64,000 bases of DNA from Deinococcus sonorensis KR-87 (GTDB lineage: Bacteria > Deinococcota > Deinococci > Deinococcales > Deinococcaceae), in the NCBI RefSeq assembly GCF_040256395.1, contig NZ_CP158299.1:2013501-2077500 (forward strand), written 5' to 3'. The notes under the pieces are model-generated. The model was not told where the DNA came from, searched no databases, and saw only the letters and a program-made list of their open reading frames with translations. Every line of letters starts with the position of its first letter. The stretch's first letter is position 1. The position numbers were made by a program, and so were the translations under genes. Of the stretch, positions 12,332-20,059 are shown one piece after another.

Positions 12332-14185
12332 ATGCCGAGCCGTTCCCGCGCTGCCCTGCTGCTGACCCTGGGCCTGACCCTGTTCCCCCCTCCATCCACC
12401 CTGGCCCAGACGGCCCCCGCCGCTCCGCCCGCCAACGCTCCGTACCGCAACCCGAAGCTCAGCGTGGACGAGCGCGTCAAGGATCTGCTCGCGCGCATGA
12501 CGCTGGCCGAGAAGATCGGGCAGATGACGCAGGCGGAACGCGGCGCCGTGGACCGGATTCCGGACGACATCCGGCTGGACGCCTTGGGGAGCATCCTGTC
12601 GGGCGGCGGCAGCGCGCCCCGCGACAACACGCCGGAAGGCTGGGCCGACATGGTGGACCGCTTCCAGCAGCAGGCGCTGCAGACCCGGCTGGGCATTCCG
12701 ATGCTCTACGGCTCCGACGCGGTGCACGGCCACAACAACGTGCCGGGCGCCACCCTGTTTCCGCACAACATCGGGCTGGGCGCCACCCGTGACCCGGAGC
12801 TGGTGCAGCGCATCGGGCGGGCCACCGCCGAGGAAGTGACGGCCACGGGGGTCCGCTGGACCTTCAGCCCCTGTCTGTGCGTGGCGCGCGATGAACGCTG
12901 GGGCCGCACCTACGAGAGCTTCGGCTCGGACCCGGAGCTGCCCACCCTGATGACCAGCATCATTCAGGGCTACCAGGGGCAGCTGGGGCAGCCGGGCACC
13001 ATCCTGGCCACCGCCAAGCACTACCTGGGCGACGGCGGCACCGCCTACGGGAGCAGCACCACCGACACCTACCTGCTGGATCAGGGCGACACGCAGCTTT
13101 CGGAGGCCGAGCTGCGGCGCATCCATCTGCCGCCCTTCCAGGCGGCGGTGAAGGCGGGCGTGGGCAGCGTGATGGCCAGCTTCTCCAGCTGGAACGGCAC
13201 CAAGCTGCACGGCCAGAAGTACCTGCTCACCGACCTGCTCAAAGGTGAGCTGGGCTTCTCCGGCTTCGTGGTCAGTGATTGGCAGGGCGTGGACCAGATT
13301 CCCGGCGGCTACCCGGTGGCCGTGACCACCGCGATCAATGCCGGCATCGACATGGTGATGGTGCCGAACGACTACCCGCGCTTCATCGACACCCTGACGG
13401 CTGCGGTGAACTCGGGCGACGTGCCGATGAGCCGCATCGACGACGCCGTAACCCGTATCCTGCGCGAGAAGTTCCGCATGGGCCTCTTCGAGCACCCGAT
13501 GAGCGACCGCTCGTTCCTGAAGACCTTCGGCAGCCCCGAGCACCGGGCGCTGGCCCGTGAAGCGGTGCAGAAGTCGCTGGTGCTGCTGAAAAACGATGGC
13601 AACGTCCTGCCGCTCAAACCCGGCGCCCGGCTGCTGGTGGCCGGGTCCAGCGCCAACGACGTGGGCCGACAGGCCGGCGGCTGGACGCTCAGCTGGCAGG
13701 GTCAGGGCGGCCCCGTGCCGGGCGGCACCAGCATCCTGGCCGGGCTGCAGCAGGTGGGCGGGCGGACCCTGACCTACGTGCCGGTGCCGGCGCCCGGCGA
13801 GGCGCGCGGCTACGACGCGGCGGTCGTGGTGGTGGGGGAGCCGCCCTACGCCGAGGGCAAAGGCGACCGTGCCGAACTGGACCTCAGCCCGGACGACCAG
13901 CGGGCGGTGCGCAACGCCTGCGCCAGCGCCCCGTGCGTGGTGGTCACGGTGTCGGGCCGCCCGCTGCTGCTGGGCGACCTGAAGATGAACGCGCTGGTGG
14001 CCGCCTGGCTGCCCGGCAGTGAGGGCGCAGGCGTGGCCGACGTGCTGTACGGAAAAGTGCCGTTCACTGGCCGCCTGCCGATCAGCTGGCCGCGCACGCT
14101 GGCGCAGGTGACGGTCCACCCGGAAGACCCCGGCTACGACCCGCTGTACCGCTACGGCTTCGGGCTCAGCACCCCGAAGCGCTGA
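12332..14185 (+). CDS. Secreted glycoside hydrolase family 3 beta-glucosidase
   Basis: A 617-residue enzyme that removes terminal beta-linked glucose or related sugars. A Sec signal peptide covers about residues 1-26 (RSRAALLLTLGLTLF, then a Pro-rich stretch ending LAQ). The GH3 barrel follows, with MTLAEKIGQMTQ, the KHYLGDGGT substrate loop and the nucleophile Asp316 in FVVSDWQGV; the GH3 C-terminal sandwich completes it. The upstream frame is open to 12149, but TGGAGG 9 nt before ATG 12332 and the signal peptide fix the start. It may act on polysaccharides outside the membrane, feeding the sugar importers elsewhere in the window (inference). Confidence 0.93.
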   Translation: MPSRSRAALLLTLGLTLFPPPSTLAQTAPAAPPANAPYRNPKLSVDERVKDLLARMTLAEKIGQMTQAERGAVDRIPDDIRLDALGSILSGGGSAPRDNTPEGWADMVDRFQQQALQTRLGIPMLYGSDAVHGHNNVPGATLFPHNIGLGATRDPELVQRIGRATAEEVTATGVRWTFSPCLCVARDERWGRTYESFGSDPELPTLMTSIIQGYQGQLGQPGTILATAKHYLGDGGTAYGSSTTDTYLLDQGDTQLSEAELRRIHLPPFQAAVKAGVGSVMASFSSWNGTKLHGQKYLLTDLLKGELGFSGFVVSDWQGVDQIPGGYPVAVTTAINAGIDMVMVPNDYPRFIDTLTAAVNSGDVPMSRIDDAVTRILREKFRMGLFEHPMSDRSFLKTFGSPEHRALAREAVQKSLVLLKNDGNVLPLKPGARLLVAGSSANDVGRQAGGWTLSWQGQGGPVPGGTSILAGLQQVGGRTLTYVPVPAPGEARGYDAAVVVVGEPPYAEGKGDRAELDLSPDDQRAVRNACASAPCVVVTVSGRPLLLGDLKMNALVAAWLPGSEGAGVADVLYGKVPFTGRLPISWPRTLAQVTVHPEDPGYDPLYRYGFGLSTPKR

Positions 14186-14191
14186 GCAACG

Positions 14192-15712
14192 TTACAGGCG
14201 GCGTTCCTGGGCGGGGGCCGGGCTGAACAGCGTGCCCACCCCCCAGATGCCGCCCGCCAGCCCCACCACGGTGGCCGCTGCCGGTTCCAGCCACAGCAGG
14301 GCAAAGGTGGCCAGACCCAGCAGTGGCCCGCTCAGCTCCGGGTGCGGCAGGCGCAGGTTCCGGCTGGCCACCCGGCCGGTGTCGTAGAGGCTGACGCACA
14401 GCCCCACCGACAGCACCAGCAGCAGCAGCAGGCTGGCCATCAGGGCCGGCAGCAGCACCCCGCTGAGCGTCAGGGCCAGCAGCGGGAGGCCCAGCGCCCC
14501 CAGACTCAGCAGGCCCAGCGCCAGGGTGTGCAGCGGCGCGCGCTGCTGGCGAGTGGCCAGCCGGGGAGCCAGGCCGCCCACGAACATCAGCAGCGTCAGG
14601 GCCCCCAGCAGCAGCAGATACAGGGTCAGCCACACCGGGCCGCCCAGCTGGGTCAGCCACACCAGCACCGGCCGGAAGGCGCTGGCGGTGCCGAGCGAGG
14701 GCAGGCCCGGCAGCGGGGCCACCGGCGTGCTGACGCTGCCGGGCCTGCCCTGCACCTGCCCCAGTAACGCGCTCACCTCCCCGTCCACCCGGGCGCCCTG
14801 CTGCTGGCGCACGTTGCCGAGCAGCGCCACCACCTGCCCGCTCACCTGCGCGCCCGGCTCCAGGTTGATGTCGCCGCCCACCGACAGCACGTCGCCCTGC
14901 ACCGGACCGTGCACCGTCACGGTGCGCCCCACGCTCACCGGCATGCGGCCTACGTTGCCGATCAATGCCGGAACGGTCAGCGCGGCGGCCAGGGCCAGGG
15001 CCACGCCGCCCCCACGCATCAGGGCCGGGCGGGGCCGCCACACGATCAGGGCGCTGGCGGTCACGGCCAGCAGCACCCCCGCCAGCGACAGCGGCGTGAC
15101 CGTGTCGAGCACGGCGCTCACCACCACCCGACCGGCGGTCAGGTTAGGCCAGGCCATCCGCAGCACCAGCAGCAGCAGGGCGGCCACCAGCCCCAGCACC
15201 AGCGCCAGGGGGGCCGGGTTGCGGGCAGCTGAGCTCGGCCCAGGAAAGGCGGCGTCGGGGGCCGGAATCTGCTGCTGGCCCTGGAGCGCCGCCTGGGTTG
15301 CCTGTGCCTCGCGGCGGATCATGGCCGCGACGCCGGGCGCCACGCTGCGTGGGATCAGCGGGCGCGGCAGGGTGGCGAGCTGGTGGTCTACTGGGGCGGC
15401 ACTCACGGAAGCCCGGGCCACCCGCGCCGCCACCGAGGCGGCCACGCTGCCGGGCATCGGGGGCGGGGCCGCCCGGGTCAGCAGGGCGGCCAGCCGGATG
15501 TCTGCGACCAGTCCCGGCGCCACTGACACAGCCGGCTCCGGCACCCGGCTGGAGCGCAGCTGGCGCACCGTGTCGTCCAGCGCCGCCTCCAGCCGTGCGA
15601 AATCCTGGCCGCCCGACTGCCGGACATGCGACAGCTCGTGCGCTTCAGCGTCGGTCAGATCGCCGTCGTGGGCACGGTGCAGCAGCTGGAGGTGACGGGG
15701 ATCGGGCGGCAT
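14192..15712 (-). CDS. Putative anti-sigma membrane protein with bactofilin-like segment
   Basis: A protein of about 506 residues, downstream of an ECF sigma gene on the same strand. The amino-terminal 60 residues (HDGDLTDAEAHELSHVRQ) resemble anti-sigma amino-terminal domains but lack a clear zinc-binding HxxxCxxC. Several hydrophobic segments begin at about residue 165; a repetitive beta-type stretch (TVHGPVQGDVLSVGGDIN, then two similar units) resembles polymer-forming bactofilin repeats; further helices follow to the end. The sigma neighbour and the ECF-type promoter suggest an anti-sigma role, but this is inference. ATG 15712 is chosen from the promoter position. Confidence 0.6.
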   Translation of the reverse strand: MPPDPRHLQLLHRAHDGDLTDAEAHELSHVRQSGGQDFARLEAALDDTVRQLRSSRVPEPAVSVAPGLVADIRLAALLTRAAPPPMPGSVAASVAARVARASVSAAPVDHQLATLPRPLIPRSVAPGVAAMIRREAQATQAALQGQQQIPAPDAAFPGPSSAARNPAPLALVLGLVAALLLLVLRMAWPNLTAGRVVVSAVLDTVTPLSLAGVLLAVTASALIVWRPRPALMRGGGVALALAAALTVPALIGNVGRMPVSVGRTVTVHGPVQGDVLSVGGDINLEPGAQVSGQVVALLGNVRQQQGARVDGEVSALLGQVQGRPGSVSTPVAPLPGLPSLGTASAFRPVLVWLTQLGGPVWLTLYLLLLGALTLLMFVGGLAPRLATRQQRAPLHTLALGLLSLGALGLPLLALTLSGVLLPALMASLLLLLVLSVGLCVSLYDTGRVASRNLRLPHPELSGPLLGLATFALLWLEPAAATVVGLAGGIWGVGTLFSPAPAQERRL

Positions 15713-15722
15713 CAATAGTTCT

Positions 15723-15747
15723 ACGTTCAAGGGTCGCGTAAAGTTCC
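15723..15747 (-). promoter_or_regulatory. ECF-type promoter of the putative anti-sigma gene
   Basis: Minus strand GGAAC (15747-15743), 17-nt spacer, CGT (15725-15723), matching the common ECF sigma consensus GGAAC-N16/17-CGT. The predicted start lies a few nt before ATG 15712. It suggests that the upstream sigma factor activates its own downstream partner. Confidence 0.55.
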
Positions 15748-15766
15748 CGCCGTTGCAAGCGGGAAC
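15743..15766 (-). other. Hairpin between sigma and anti-sigma genes
   Basis: GTTCCCGC (15743-15750) and GCGGGAAC (15759-15766), 8 bp with an 8-nt loop, followed on the minus strand by TTTA. It could attenuate read-through from the sigma gene; its distal arm contains the ECF -35 GGAAC. Confidence 0.45.
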
Positions 15767-15787
15767 ATCACATCCGGGCATGCGGGC

Positions 15788-16405
15788 TCAGTCGAGGTCC
15801 GACACGCCGGCCAGCAGCCCCGCCAGCTGCTCCTTGGCGCGGAACACCCGGCTCTTGGCGGTGCCCAGGGCCACCCCCTGGATGCGGGCAATGTCCTCGT
15901 AGGGGAGATCCTCCACGAAGCGCAGCACCACCGCCTCGCGGTACTCGGGCGCCAGCTGCAGCAGGGCCGCCTGCACCCGCTCCTGCGCGTCCACGCTCTC
16001 CGCCGCCTGCACCGGACCGGGCCGGGCGCTCTGCACCTCGAAGCCCAGGTCCTCGTGCGCTTCCTCGATGGAGAAGCGCTGCAGCTGCTTGCGGCGGTGA
16101 CGCTCGATCTGGGTGTTGCGGGCGATCTGGTACAGCCACGGCAGCAGCCGCTCGCCGGCCCGGAAGGTGTGAATGCCGCGCCACGCCCGGTAGAACACCT
16201 CCTGCGTCAGGTCCATCGCGTCGTCGGCGTTGCCTTCCAGCCGGAACAGATACGCGTACATCCGGTGCTCGTGCTCCGCCACAAAGCGGTACCACGCGGC
16301 CTCATCGCCGGCCGTGAGCTCCTCCAGCTGCTCCACGGTCAGCCGTTCCGGGGCGCCGGGTTCCAGGGCCTGCGCTGCGCTGCTGGGCTGTGTGTCGGTG
16401 TCCAC
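15788..16405 (-). CDS. ECF-subfamily RNA polymerase sigma factor
   Basis: A 205-residue group IV sigma factor. Region 2 is visible in YLFRLEGNADDAMDLTQEVFYRAWRG split over its -10 recognition helix, and region 4 in LAPEYREAVVLRFVEDLPYEDIA and GVALGTAKSRVFRAK. Start is GTG 16405 with GGAGG 6 nt upstream. The gene directly downstream probably encodes its regulator and carries an ECF-type promoter. The inducing signal cannot be read from the sequence. Confidence 0.93.
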   Translation of the reverse strand: MDTDTQPSSAAQALEPGAPERLTVEQLEELTAGDEAAWYRFVAEHEHRMYAYLFRLEGNADDAMDLTQEVFYRAWRGIHTFRAGERLLPWLYQIARNTQIERHRRKQLQRFSIEEAHEDLGFEVQSARPGPVQAAESVDAQERVQAALLQLAPEYREAVVLRFVEDLPYEDIARIQGVALGTAKSRVFRAKEQLAGLLAGVSDLD

Positions 16406-16506
16406 TCAGGGCCTCCGGCGGCGGGAGTTCCCCGGCACGCTCATGCTCACAATACCCAAAGAACGTGCCCTCGTCTTCATTGTTGTTGCGCTAGCATGGC
16501 CGGACC

Positions 16507-16845
16507 TTGAGCCTGACCCTGCCCCAGAGCCTGTCCAGCGAGCTGTTCGGTGTGCTGCCGGAGCTGTCGCTGGGCGCCATTTTCGGATACTGCGCCGGGT
16601 ACGCCATCAAGAAGATCGGCCGAATGACGCTGCTGCTGGTGGGCCTGCTGTTCCTGGCGGTGCAGATCCTGGCGTGGCAGGGGCTGGTGACGGTCCACTG
16701 GAGCGAACTGCAGGCGCGCGCGGCCCCGTGGCTGCAGCAGGGCGGCCAGCAGCTGTCCGGCTGGGGCCTGAAGGTGCTGACCACCAACCTGCCGTTCGGC
16801 GGGGCGTTCGTGGCCGCCCTACTGGTGGGCCTGCGGGCCCGCTAG
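16507..16845 (+). CDS. FUN14 domain membrane protein
   Basis: A 112-residue protein with two or three hydrophobic segments and the FUN14 core (GAIFGYCAGYAIKKIGR near the start; LPFGGAFVAALLVGLRA at the end). The family function in bacteria is unknown. The only start upstream of the conserved core is TTG 16507, since a stop precedes it in frame. TAGCAT lies 9 nt upstream, so a leaderless TTG start is possible, which lowers start confidence. Confidence 0.75.
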   Translation: MSLTLPQSLSSELFGVLPELSLGAIFGYCAGYAIKKIGRMTLLLVGLLFLAVQILAWQGLVTVHWSELQARAAPWLQQGGQQLSGWGLKVLTTNLPFGGAFVAALLVGLRAR

Positions 16846-16862
16846 ACGAGGGGTCAAACGAA

Positions 16863-16897
16863 GTGCGGGCGTGACCGAGTGGTGGTCACGCCCGCAC
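16863..16897. terminator. Bidirectional hairpin between FUN14 gene and slyD
   Basis: A 14-bp perfect stem (16863-16876 with 16884-16897; arm GTGCGGGCGTGACC) and a 7-nt loop, between converging genes. No T-run follows. Confidence 0.7.
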
Positions 16898-16923
16898 GGC
16901 CGGATCGCTCCGGCGACTCCGGT

Positions 16924-17406
16924 TTACTCCTCGTCGTCGTGGACGCCGTCGCCGTGGGCGTGGCCGTGGGCCAGCTCGTCCTCGGTGGCGTCGCGCACGC
17001 TCAGCACCTTCACGTCGAAGTTGAGCGTCTGGCCGGCCAGCGGCGGGTTGAAGTCCACCGTCACGTCGTCGCCGTTGACTTCCAGCACCGTAAAGGGGGT
17101 CACGCTGCCGTCGTCCGACTGCGCGAAGTAGCTGGCGCCCACCTCCACGTCGTCGTCGAAGTCGGCGCGCGGCAGCACCTGCACGTTCTCATCGTCGCGC
17201 TCGCCGTAGCCTTCCTCCGGGCTGACCGTCACCGAGAGCTGGTCGCCCTCCTGCTTGCCTTCCAGCGCCTTCTCCAGGCCGGGGATGATGTTGTTGTGAC
17301 CGTGCAGGTACACCAAGGGGTCGCCCTGCTCGCTCTGGTCCACGACCTCACCGTCCACCTGAAGCACGTATTCGATCTCCACAACCTTGTCCTGGGCAAT
17401 ATTCAT
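16924..17406 (-). CDS. slyD: FKBP-type peptidyl-prolyl isomerase, SlyD family
   Basis: A 160-residue SlyD-like isomerase and chaperone. The FKBP core (VVEIEYVLQVDGEVVDQ at the start, YLHGHNNIIPGLEKALEG, VSPEEGYGERD) is interrupted by the insert-in-flap domain, as expected. A short His/Asp-rich tail (HGHAHGDGVHDDEE) could bind nickel or other metals but is shorter than in Escherichia coli. The start is ATG 17406 with GGAGG 7 nt before it; longer in-frame starts add no conserved sequence. Confidence 0.92.
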   Translation of the reverse strand: MNIAQDKVVEIEYVLQVDGEVVDQSEQGDPLVYLHGHNNIIPGLEKALEGKQEGDQLSVTVSPEEGYGERDDENVQVLPRADFDDDVEVGASYFAQSDDGSVTPFTVLEVNGDDVTVDFNPPLAGQTLNFDVKVLSVRDATEDELAHGHAHGDGVHDDEE

Positions 17407-17492
17407 AAAGGCCTCCGTTCTGGCGTGGGGTGAGCATAACCGTTCCCGGCCGGGAATGTGAGACCTTCGCATGGGACCGTCTTCAGCTTTGC

Positions 17493-17498
17493 TATACT
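17493..17498 (+). promoter_or_regulatory. Extended -10 box of der
   Basis: TGC-TATACT, an extended -10 with the TGn element, about 75 bp before the der start. It implies a leader of roughly 70 nt. Confidence 0.6.
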
Positions 17499-17573
17499 GA
17501 CGCGCTTACGCCCCGGACGGGGCGACGGCGCGGCCGGCGACCGATTCCCGCTGCCCGCGACACCGGAGGAATC

Positions 17574-18905
17574 ATGCATAAAGTAGCGATTGTGGGCCGC
17601 CCCAACGTGGGCAAGTCCAGCCTGTTCAACCGACTGGTCGGCCGCCGTGAAGCGGTGGTCGCCGATTTTCCCGGCGTCACCCGAGACGCCAAAGAAGGCC
17701 TGATGATGCACCAGAACCACCGGATCGTGCTGATCGATACCGGCGGGTTGTGGAGCGGCGACGAGTGGGAGCAGGCCATCCGCGAGAAGGCCGAGTGGGC
17801 CATGGAGGGCGCCCAGGCGGTCGTCTTCGTGCTGGACCCGCGGGAGGGCCTCTCGGCCGCCGACTACGAGGTGGCCGACTGGCTGCGCCGGCTGGGCAAG
17901 CCGGTGATCCTGACCGCCAACAAGATTGACAGCCCCAAGCACGAGGTGCACATGGCCGAGCTGTGGGGCCTGGGCTTGGGCGATCCGGTGCCGATCAGCG
18001 CCGAGCACGCCCGCGGCCTGGACGAGCTGATGGACCGCATCATGGTGCACCTCCCGGCCGACGAAGAGGACGTGCCGGACGTGGCCCCGATCCGCATCAG
18101 CTTCATCGGGCGGCCCAACGTGGGCAAGAGCAGCCTGCTCAACGCCCTGACCGGCAGCGAGCGCGTCATCGTGGCGGACGTGCCCGGCACCACCCGCGAC
18201 AGCGTGGACGTGGAGTGGGATTACTCGGGGCAGCGCTTCGTGCTGGTGGACACCGCCGGTATCCGCAAGCGGCCCGACACGGCCATCGAGGACTTCGCCA
18301 TGCAGCGCTCGCAGACGGCCATCGAGCGCAGCGACGTGATCTGGCTGGTGGTGAACGCCACCGAGATCGGCGACCACGAGCTGAAGCTGGCCAACCTCGC
18401 CTACGACAGCGGCAAGCCGGTGATCGTGGTGGTGAACAAATGGGACTTGGTGCCGGACGACGAGCTCAAGCGCACCGAGCGCGAGCTGAACGAGAAGCTG
18501 TTTCACATCAGCTACGCGCCGCGCGTGTACACCAGCGCCATCAACGACTACGGCATCCACGAGATGCTGGCCGAGGCGATGAAGCTCTACGAGAAGTGGA
18601 AGAACCGCATTCCCACCGCCGAGCTGAACCGCTGGCTGGGCATCTGGACCGTCAAGCAGCGCGTGCCGAACTTCCAGGGCCGCAGCCTGCGGATGTACTT
18701 CATGACCCAGGTGGAGATCGCGCCGCCCACCTTCGCCATCTTCTGCAACCGCTCCGACTTCGTCACCCGCGCCTACGAGGGGTACCTGCTCAACCGCATC
18801 CGCGAGGATCTGGACCTGGCCGGCGTGCCGGTGCGGCTGAAGTGGAAGGAGAAGGGCGCCTTCAACAAAAAGGGCAAGAAGGGCGAGACGGACGACGACG
18901 AATAA
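17574..18905 (+). CDS. der: Ribosome assembly GTPase Der (EngA)
   Basis: A 443-residue essential GTPase for maturation of the 50S subunit. It has the diagnostic pair of G domains: the first with GRPNVGKSSLFN near residue 8 and DTGGLW, the second with GRPNVGKSSLLN near residue 180, DVPGTTRD and NKWDL. The carboxy-terminal KH-like domain follows and ends in a basic/acidic tail. ATG 17574 has GGAGGA 5 nt upstream. Confidence 0.97.
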   Translation: MHKVAIVGRPNVGKSSLFNRLVGRREAVVADFPGVTRDAKEGLMMHQNHRIVLIDTGGLWSGDEWEQAIREKAEWAMEGAQAVVFVLDPREGLSAADYEVADWLRRLGKPVILTANKIDSPKHEVHMAELWGLGLGDPVPISAEHARGLDELMDRIMVHLPADEEDVPDVAPIRISFIGRPNVGKSSLLNALTGSERVIVADVPGTTRDSVDVEWDYSGQRFVLVDTAGIRKRPDTAIEDFAMQRSQTAIERSDVIWLVVNATEIGDHELKLANLAYDSGKPVIVVVNKWDLVPDDELKRTERELNEKLFHISYAPRVYTSAINDYGIHEMLAEAMKLYEKWKNRIPTAELNRWLGIWTVKQRVPNFQGRSLRMYFMTQVEIAPPTFAIFCNRSDFVTRAYEGYLLNRIREDLDLAGVPVRLKWKEKGAFNKKGKKGETDDDE

Positions 18906-18914
18906 AGGCAGGCG

Positions 18915-18960
18915 GGGGCAGGGCGTTCAGGCGAAAAGCTTGGACGCCCTGCCCCTTGTT
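18915..18960. terminator. Terminator between der and the DMT permease
   Basis: GGGGCAGGGCGT (18915-18926) pairs with ACGCCCTGCCCC (18944-18955), followed by TTGTT. It serves two converging genes. Confidence 0.75.
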
Positions 18961-19864
18961 ACAGCTCCAGCGGGGCGGCCACCACGCTGCTGCGTTCACT
19001 GCGCTGGGCCAGGACTGCGCCGATCAGCAGCAGGGCGCCGCCGCCGATCATGCTCAGGTGAAGCGGCTCGTGCAGCAGCAGCAGCGCGAGCAGCACGGTC
19101 CACAGCGGCTCGGTGGTGGCCAGGATGCTGGCCCGCGCCGCCCCGATGCGGGCGATGGCCGCGTACAGCAGCGGCACCGACACCAGGGTAGGGAAGACCG
19201 TCAGGCCCGCCACCACGCCCCACTGGGCCAGGCCGCGCGGCACTCCCAGCTGGCCGCTGAAAGCGTCGTAGACCGTGAAGTACACGCACGCGCACAGCGC
19301 CATGTGAGCGGTGCTGGCCAGCGGGGAGTAGGGCCGCAGCAGCCGCTCCGAAAGCAGCAGGTAGCCGCCGTACAGCGCGCCCGCCAGCGCCGCGAAGGCC
19401 AGCCCGGACGCGCTGTGGTCCGCCTGACCCGGCAGGCCCACCACCAGCCCCAGGCCCAGCACGGTCAGCAGGACCGCCAGCAACTGCAGCCGTCCGGGCG
19501 GGCGGCGCAGCAGCCACAGGTACAGCACCACGAACGCCGGCGCCAGATACAGCAGCAGCGAGGTGGTGCCGGCCGAGATGCGGGTCAGCGCCAGAAAGTA
19601 GCTGTGGGTGGCCACGCAGTACAGCAGGCCGACCCCCAGCATCCGCAGCCGGTCCGGCCAGGTCAGTCCGCGCCCGCTGAAGGCCAGCAGCAGCGCCACC
19701 AGCCCGAAACGCCACGGCAGCGCGGTGAACGGGGACAGCCCGGCCTGTACCGACAGCTTCCCCAGCACCGCCAGCGTCCCGAAGCCCAGGGCCGCGACCA
19801 GGGCCATCAAGGGGCCAGCATACCCGGGTGTGGAGGGGGCGGTAGAGACGGAGCGTGGGGTCAT
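18959..19864 (-). CDS. EamA/DMT-family permease
   Basis: A 301-residue integral membrane protein with about ten helices in two EamA repeats (first GFGTLAVLGKLSVQAGLSPF; second VFPTLVSVPLLYAAIARIG with TTEPLWTVLLALLLL). The family exports amino acids, nucleotides or drugs; this substrate is unknown. Start taken as ATG 19864; MALVAALGFG about 19 codons in is an alternative. Confidence 0.85.
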   Translation of the reverse strand: MTPRSVSTAPSTPGYAGPLMALVAALGFGTLAVLGKLSVQAGLSPFTALPWRFGLVALLLAFSGRGLTWPDRLRMLGVGLLYCVATHSYFLALTRISAGTTSLLLYLAPAFVVLYLWLLRRPPGRLQLLAVLLTVLGLGLVVGLPGQADHSASGLAFAALAGALYGGYLLLSERLLRPYSPLASTAHMALCACVYFTVYDAFSGQLGVPRGLAQWGVVAGLTVFPTLVSVPLLYAAIARIGAARASILATTEPLWTVLLALLLLHEPLHLSMIGGGALLLIGAVLAQRSERSSVVAAPLEL

Positions 19865-20047
19865 CAGTGGACCGTTCTAGCGCGTGGGGCGGGTGGGTGT
19901 CCACGGCTTTAAACGCTCGTCGGTCCTTGATCCGTTGACGCTCCCCCATGAGAAGGCCGAACCTCTATCGGGAGAAGTTGGACGCCCAACTCGACCGAGC
20001 GCCTGAAGACAACCACATCTTTTGGGCAGATGAAAAAAATATTTGGT

Positions 20048-20053
20048 TAGGAT
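20048..20053 (+). promoter_or_regulatory. -10 box TAGGAT of the PKD lipoprotein gene
   Basis: TAGGAT, 6 nt before ATG 20060, after an A-rich stretch unlike the surrounding DNA. Confidence 0.5.
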
Positions 20054-20059
20054 GAACCG

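Noticed and set aside
12211..12696. Upstream extension of the phosphodiesterase frame across the GH3 start
   Set aside because: The HRG motif should be amino-terminal, and the extension overlaps the GH3 signal peptide region.
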